Positions 59,986 to 64,000 of a DNA stretch of 64,000 nt are shown piece by piece (position 1 is the first letter of the stretch; each line of letters begins with the position of its first letter). The notes under the pieces were generated by a model, which was given only the letters and a program-made list of their open reading frames with translations, did not search any database and was not told where the DNA came from. This stretch comes from Streptomyces tibetensis (GTDB taxonomy: Bacteria; Actinomycetota; Actinomycetes; Streptomycetales; Streptomycetaceae): contig NZ_SZVW01000015.1 in the NCBI RefSeq assembly GCF_007655005.1, forward strand, positions 1-64,000. Reading direction: 5' to 3'. Both the position numbers and the translations under genes were made by a program.

Positions 59986-61121
59986 GGGGTCTCCTTCAGG
60001 ACGGACATCGTGCGGCCCATCAGCCCGGGTGCGTCGGCGTCACGGGCGCCGTCCATCTGCCACTGCCCGAGTTGCACGGATGCCTCGACCACCATGCGGA
60101 CACGGCCGATCCGGCGTTCGTAGAAGCCGGTCAGGAGGGCGTCCAGGGAACTCCAGTCCTGCTCCGCGGTCAGCATCTCGGCCAGTACGGAGGCGTCCTC
60201 CAGCGACATGGCCGCGCCCTGGGCGAGCGTGGGAGGACAGACGTGGGCCGCGTCACCGATCAGGACGACTCGCCCGCGGTGCCAGGAGCCCTCGACGAGC
60301 AGCCGCTCGAACCAGGTGTAGTTGACCTCGGCGGGGTCGGTGATGCTCGCGGCGATCTCCGGCCACGCACCCCCGTAGGGCGCTGCCAGCCGCCGCATCT
60401 CGTCCGCGTACGAGGCCGGATCGATGGAGGCGCGGTCGCGGTTGGCCTCGACGAGGTAGGCGTAGATGGTGTTCTCGCTGGTGGGGCAGTAGCCGGCGAT
60501 GAAGCACGGTCCGCCGTAGGACAGGTCCTTGCGCTGTACGCTCTCGGGGCGGGGCGCGGGAACGCGCCAGATGGCCATGCCGGTCGGTTCGGGCTTGTCG
60601 CTGATGCCGATCATGGCGCGCGTGCGGGAGCCGACGCCGTCGGCGGCGATGACAAGGTCGTACCGACCCTCGGTGCCGTCGCTGAACCGGGCGGTGACGC
60701 CGGACGCGTCCTGGACCAGTTCCTCGGCGGTGGTGCCGAGGCGTACCGCCGCGCCGCTCTCGAGAACGGCCTCACACAGAATCTCCTGGAGCCGGGGCCG
60801 CTGCATGCCGAAGATCGGGGGCAGGTCGTCCCCACCGGTGCGGATGTCCTGCTGGACATGGAACACGGTCCCGTCGGGTGCGGCCAGGCCGACGGCGTCG
60901 ACGGCGTAGCCGCTCTCGCGGACCTTGTCCCACACGCCGACTTCGCGCAGCACGCGCAGCGCGTTGCCCTGGAGGGTGATGCCGGAGCCGAGCACGTTCC
61001 AGTCGGGTTCGGCCTCGATCAGTTCCACGGCGACGCCCGCCCGCCGCAGCAGCACGGTCACGGCGTTGCCGGAGGCGCCGCCGCCGATGACGAGGACGGT
61101 GCGGGGACGGGGTTCGTTCAT
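59982..61121 (-). CDS. FAD-dependent aromatic monooxygenase (salicylate hydroxylase-like)
   Basis: This 379-residue flavoprotein has GGGASGNAV for FAD, LVIAADGVGSRTRAMIG and GDAAHVCPPTLAQGAAMSLED. Sequence layout matches 3-hydroxybenzoate/salicylate-type single-component hydroxylases using NAD(P)H. It is coupled to the ACMSD-like gene and follows the cyclase-family gene after about 110 bases. It is likely the enzyme that prepares a catechol-type substrate for ring opening. Confidence 0.9.
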   Translation of the reverse strand: MNEPRPRTVLVIGGGASGNAVTVLLRRAGVAVELIEAEPDWNVLGSGITLQGNALRVLREVGVWDKVRESGYAVDAVGLAAPDGTVFHVQQDIRTGGDDLPPIFGMQRPRLQEILCEAVLESGAAVRLGTTAEELVQDASGVTARFSDGTEGRYDLVIAADGVGSRTRAMIGISDKPEPTGMAIWRVPAPRPESVQRKDLSYGGPCFIAGYCPTSENTIYAYLVEANRDRASIDPASYADEMRRLAAPYGGAWPEIAASITDPAEVNYTWFERLLVEGSWHRGRVVLIGDAAHVCPPTLAQGAAMSLEDASVLAEMLTAEQDWSSLDALLTGFYERRIGRVRMVVEASVQLGQWQMDGARDADAPGLMGRTMSVLKETP

Positions 61122-61235
61122 GGGTTCTCCCTGAGATTGCGCCGTGTGACTTCGAGCGGCAGAGGGGGTGTTGCGGGCCGGGCGGGTGAGTGTGGCGTTG
61201 CCGTCCGGGCGCGGCCCGCCCGGCAGTTCAGGGCG

Positions 61236-62216
61236 TTACTTGACGGCGATGGGATTCACCGGTGAGCCGACGGACCCGGTGATGGGCAGTGGCGCGGCGG
61301 TGAGCCAGAACTCGTACCGGCCGTCGGCGGCGCAGTGTGCGGCGAGGGCGTCGAGGTCCCACATCTCACCGATGAGCAGACCGATGTGGGGGATGGCGAC
61401 CTGGTGCAGCGGCTGGAAGGCGTGGTCGAACTCGTTGGGCCGCACCTCGAAGCCCCAGGTGTCGGTGGCGATCCCGGCGATCTCGCTCCGATGCAGCCAG
61501 CCGGCCGTGCTGAAGCTCAGCCCCGGCGCCGGCCCGCCCGCGTAGTCGCCCCAGCCCTCGTGACGGGCGCGGGCCAGCCGTCCGGTGCGCACGAGGACCA
61601 GGTCACCACGACCGACGGTCACGCCGTGCGCCTCGGCTGTCGCGGTCAGGTGCTCCTCGGTGATGGCGAATCCGTCGGGCAGTTCGCCGCCCCGGCCGAT
61701 GACCAGGCCCACGTCGAGGAGAACGCCCCGCCCGGCGACGTGCGGAGCCATGTGCTCGATGCCGGTGACCAGGTCGCCTTCGCAGGTGACGACCTTCTCC
61801 GCCGGGCGGCCGTTCCACGCCTTGCCGTGATCGAAGATGTGCCCGAGCCCGTCCCACTGGGTGGAGCACTGCAAGGGCATGGCGATCACGTCGTCGGCGC
61901 CACCGAAACCGTGCGGAAAGCCCTGACCGCCCAGAGCCGCGTCGGTGCCGGTGGCGAGCATCGTGTGCACCGGGTTGGTACGCCGCCGCCAGCCCTTCTG
62001 CGGGCCGTCCATGTCGAAGGCCTGTGACAAGGAGAAGCTGACGCCGTCGCGGATCAGGGCCGCGCCCTCGCGGCGCTTGGCCTCGTCGAGGAAGTTGAGC
62101 GTGCCGAGCACGTCGTCCTCACCCCAGCGGCCCCAGTTCGAGTACGCCTTGGCGGCCTCGGCGATCGCCGCCTCGGGATCGGTACGGTCGATACGATCGC
62201 CGCTCATCCGGCTCAT
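61236..62216 (-). CDS. Cyclase-family (kynurenine formamidase-like) hydrolase
   Basis: This 326-residue protein matches the cyclase family (PF04199 type): LQCSTQWDGLGHIFDHGKAW with its metal-binding His/Asp cluster, GRGVLLDV, LVRTGRLA and FSTAGWLHRSEIAGIATDTW. Members hydrolyse N-formyl or lactone-type substrates, and several act in aromatic catabolism. The start overlaps the stop of the FAH-2 gene (ATGA). It may cleave an amide or ester linked to the aromatic substrate before hydroxylation; this is inference. Confidence 0.88.
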   Translation of the reverse strand: MSRMSGDRIDRTDPEAAIAEAAKAYSNWGRWGEDDVLGTLNFLDEAKRREGAALIRDGVSFSLSQAFDMDGPQKGWRRRTNPVHTMLATGTDAALGGQGFPHGFGGADDVIAMPLQCSTQWDGLGHIFDHGKAWNGRPAEKVVTCEGDLVTGIEHMAPHVAGRGVLLDVGLVIGRGGELPDGFAITEEHLTATAEAHGVTVGRGDLVLVRTGRLARARHEGWGDYAGGPAPGLSFSTAGWLHRSEIAGIATDTWGFEVRPNEFDHAFQPLHQVAIPHIGLLIGEMWDLDALAAHCAADGRYEFWLTAAPLPITGSVGSPVNPIAVK

Positions 62217-63217
62217 CGGTCCTCCTCCGCGACGCAGCGGGTGCGCTGGGCGCCGAGCCCGGTGACCGAGCCGTCCATCACGTCGCCGTCGCGCAGCAGC
62301 CGGCCCCAGTGGATGCCGTTGCCGGCCGGGCTGCCGGTGAGGACGAGGTCGCCGGGGAGCAGCCGGGCGGTCTGGGAGATGTACGAGATCAGCCGTGCGA
62401 CACCGAAGATCATGTCCTTGGTGGACTCGTCCTGCATGATCTCGCCGTTGAGCTTCAGGGTGACCTGCAGGTCGGAGGGGTCGGCGATGGAGCCGGCCGG
62501 GACGATCCACGGGCCGAGCGGAGTGAAGCCGGGGGCGTTCTTGCTGCGCAGCCAGTCGGTGCCGATCGGGGGCATGTCCCGGCGGAAGACAGTCGCGCGG
62601 TCGGTCAGGTCGTTGGCGATGGTGTAGCCCGCGACGTACTCCAGCGCCTCCTCCACGGTGACCCGGTAGGCGGGGCGGGAGATCACCGCGGCCAGCTCCA
62701 GCTCCCAGTCGGGCTTCTGGGCCCAGGAGGGCAGCACCACGTCGTCGTAGGGGCCGCTGATCGTGGTCGGCAGGCCGATGAAGACGTACGGCAGATCCTC
62801 GGCGGCCCGCTTGTCCATGACCGCCGCGACCTCGGCGCGGGCCTCCTCGACGGTGCCCGGGGCATCCGGGGCGCGGTGTGCGACCGCCAGGTCGATCACG
62901 TGCTGCCGGTAGTTGGCGCCGGACTGGAAGATCTGCCGGGGCTCGACGGGCGCGTGCACCCGCAGGTCATCGAGCGACAGCCATGCGCCGGCCGGAGCCG
63001 CCGCGAGGGCGTGCAGGCGGGGCAGAGTCGCGTCCCAGCGCTCCAGGAGCGTAAGGGTCGTCAGCGCGGGTTCACCCAGTGCCGCGCGCAGGTCGAGCAC
63101 CCGGCCGTCCGGCTCCACGAGGCCGCAGAACGCGGCTCCGCCCGAGGCGGAGAGAGTGCCGATGGCGAAAGGGCCCGAGAAGGGTGCGAAGGGTGCCGAC
63201 GCGGCTGCGGATTTCAC
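62213..63217 (-). CDS. Fumarylacetoacetate hydrolase-family enzyme (FAH-2)
   Basis: This 334-residue FAH-family protein is the first gene of the aromatic operon. It shows QIFQSGANYRQHVIDLA, the metal site PDWELELAAVISRPA, YTIANDLTDRATVFR, and the C-terminal LLPGDLVLTGSPAGNG. It is clearly different from FAH-1 in sequence and N-terminal part, so the two probably act at different steps. The GTG start follows GGAGGACG. It is divergent from a LysR gene, with a dyad between them. Confidence 0.9.
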   Translation of the reverse strand: MKSAAASAPFAPFSGPFAIGTLSASGGAAFCGLVEPDGRVLDLRAALGEPALTTLTLLERWDATLPRLHALAAAPAGAWLSLDDLRVHAPVEPRQIFQSGANYRQHVIDLAVAHRAPDAPGTVEEARAEVAAVMDKRAAEDLPYVFIGLPTTISGPYDDVVLPSWAQKPDWELELAAVISRPAYRVTVEEALEYVAGYTIANDLTDRATVFRRDMPPIGTDWLRSKNAPGFTPLGPWIVPAGSIADPSDLQVTLKLNGEIMQDESTKDMIFGVARLISYISQTARLLPGDLVLTGSPAGNGIHWGRLLRDGDVMDGSVTGLGAQRTRCVAEEDR

Positions 63218-63269
63218 GGAGACGTCCTCCCGATTGCGGTCCCACCAATCTGGCCCGTAAATTGCAATC

Positions 63270-63286
63270 AGGGAAATCGATTCCCT
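63270..63286. promoter_or_regulatory. LysR-type dyad in the aromatic operon promoter
   Basis: AGGGAA-ATCGA-TTCCCT is a perfect dyad of 6-bp arms about 50 bases upstream of FAH-2 and 60 upstream of the LysR start, in an A+T-rich stretch that includes TATATAAG. LysR proteins bind such interrupted dyads. Confidence 0.6.
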
Positions 63287-63345
63287 CTATATAAGAATCC
63301 AGCCGGTGAATACCGATGGGGCCGGCTCCGGAATTGGGATGCATC

Positions 63346-64000
63346 GTGAACTTGGCCAGCCTGGACCTCAACCTGGTCGTTGCCCTGCGCGCCCTCCTGC
63401 AGGAGCGCAACGTCACCAGGGCCGGCCGGCGCATCGGGCTCAGCCAACCCGCGATGAGCGCGGCCCTGGCCCGGCTGCGCCGCCACTTCGACGACGACCT
63501 GCTCGCCCGGGTGGGCGGAGGCTACGAACTGACCGCTCTCGGGCAGGCCCTCCTCGACCGAACCACCACCGCCTGCGACCTGCTGGAGCGCGTCTTCGCC
63601 AGTCAGGCCGAATTCGACCCCTCCCGCGAGGAACACGAGTTCACGCTGATCGCCTCGGACTACGCGGTTGCCGTCTTCGGCGCCGAACTCGCCCGGACCC
63701 TCCAAGCCGAGGCACCAGGCATCCGGCTCAGGTTCAAACAGGTACCCAACGAATTCATCGACAGCACCGGGTCCCTGCTCAGCACCGTGGACGGGCTACT
63801 GCTGCCCCACGGCATCATTCGCGGCTTCCCCACGGTCGAGCTCTACCAGGACAGCTGGGTCTTCCTCGTCGCCGACGACAACCCCGAGGTCGGTGAGCAG
63901 CTCACCCTCGACGACCTGGCCCGACTGCCGTGGGTGACCTACCAACGAGCCTACGACGCCCCCGCCGCCCGCCAGATCGCCGCGCTCGGCATCGAGCCGC
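63346..64000 (+). CDS. LysR-family regulator (runs off right edge)
   Basis: The open frame from the GTG at 63346 continues past the window end (218 codons visible). It opens with LASLDLNLVVALRALLQERN, then VTRAGRRIGLSQPAMSAALA and LRRHFDDDLLARVGGGYELT, a complete LysR winged helix of the NodD/LinR kind. The start of the co-inducer domain follows (FTLIASDYAVAVFGAELART). It is divergent from the seven-gene aromatic operon and is its likely activator. Confidence 0.9.
   Translation, partial: MNLASLDLNLVVALRALLQERNVTRAGRRIGLSQPAMSAALARLRRHFDDDLLARVGGGYELTALGQALLDRTTTACDLLERVFASQAEFDPSREEHEFTLIASDYAVAVFGAELARTLQAEAPGIRLRFKQVPNEFIDSTGSLLSTVDGLLLPHGIIRGFPTVELYQDSWVFLVADDNPEVGEQLTLDDLARLPWVTYQRAYDAPAARQIAALGIEP

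Overview
The window is high-GC actinobacterial DNA, most likely from a Streptomyces or close relative. The evidence is near-uniform G/C at third codon positions, AGGAGG-type ribosome sites with many GTG and TTG starts, Tat and Sec exported carbohydrate-active enzymes with ricin-type lectin or CBM modules, and a sugar ABC transporter without its own ATPase. The density of insertion-sequence remnants and broken genes fits an accessory region such as a chromosome arm. No rRNA, tRNA or CRISPR was seen.

Left part (1-20.5 kb): small catabolic or redox operons are interleaved with gene debris. The intact units are: a flavin monooxygenase divergent from a MerR regulator; a GntR regulator divergent from a plus-strand operon (NAD(P)-binding protein, RidA, SRPBCC, Old Yellow Enzyme, SDR, VOC); an NTF2-like gene of atypical codon use; an SDR divergent from an XRE-type regulator; mdcG and mdcH of malonate decarboxylase followed by an SGNH hydrolase; and a carotenoid cleavage dioxygenase divergent from a PadR regulator. 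The debris includes IS5, ISL3, IS1182 and IS110 remnants, an acyl-CoA dehydrogenase tail, a collapsed copy of a VOC-dioxygenase/FAH gene pair, an mdcE tail fused to a beheaded LysR gene, a hydratase/AEC-transporter chimera and a CGNR tail.

Middle part (20.5-52.5 kb): a plant cell-wall polysaccharide locus, mostly on the minus strand. Exported enzymes are two GH53 endo-galactanases of different architecture, a GH43 exo-galactanase-like protein, a PL9 pectate lyase, two rhamnogalacturonan acetylesterase-like SGNH enzymes, a GH5 glucanase, a cutinase-like hydrolase with lectin and its frameshifted paralogue, a large beta-helix protein and a GH59 (galactocerebrosidase-family) enzyme with lectin. 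They are accompanied by an ABC importer (lipoprotein and two permeases), a Gfo/Idh/MocA dehydrogenase, a DUF6807/PmoA protein, a cupin, a cytoplasmic SGNH hydrolase, three LacI-family regulators and a PaaX-type regulator. Together they suggest extracellular breakdown of pectin side chains and arabinogalactan, import of oligosaccharides and intracellular processing. Operator-like dyads overlap several of the promoters.

Right part (52.5-64 kb): a collapsed cytochrome P450, an SDR and a TetR gene sharing a 17-bp dyad, then a seven-gene minus-strand operon for aromatic-ring catabolism (FAH, cyclase-family hydrolase, flavin monooxygenase, ACMSD-like amidohydrolase, two-domain extradiol-type dioxygenase, second FAH, second flavin monooxygenase). 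It is divergent from a LysR gene that runs off the right edge. The collapsed gene pair at 12.1-12.6 kb is a decayed relative of the dioxygenase/FAH pair in this operon.
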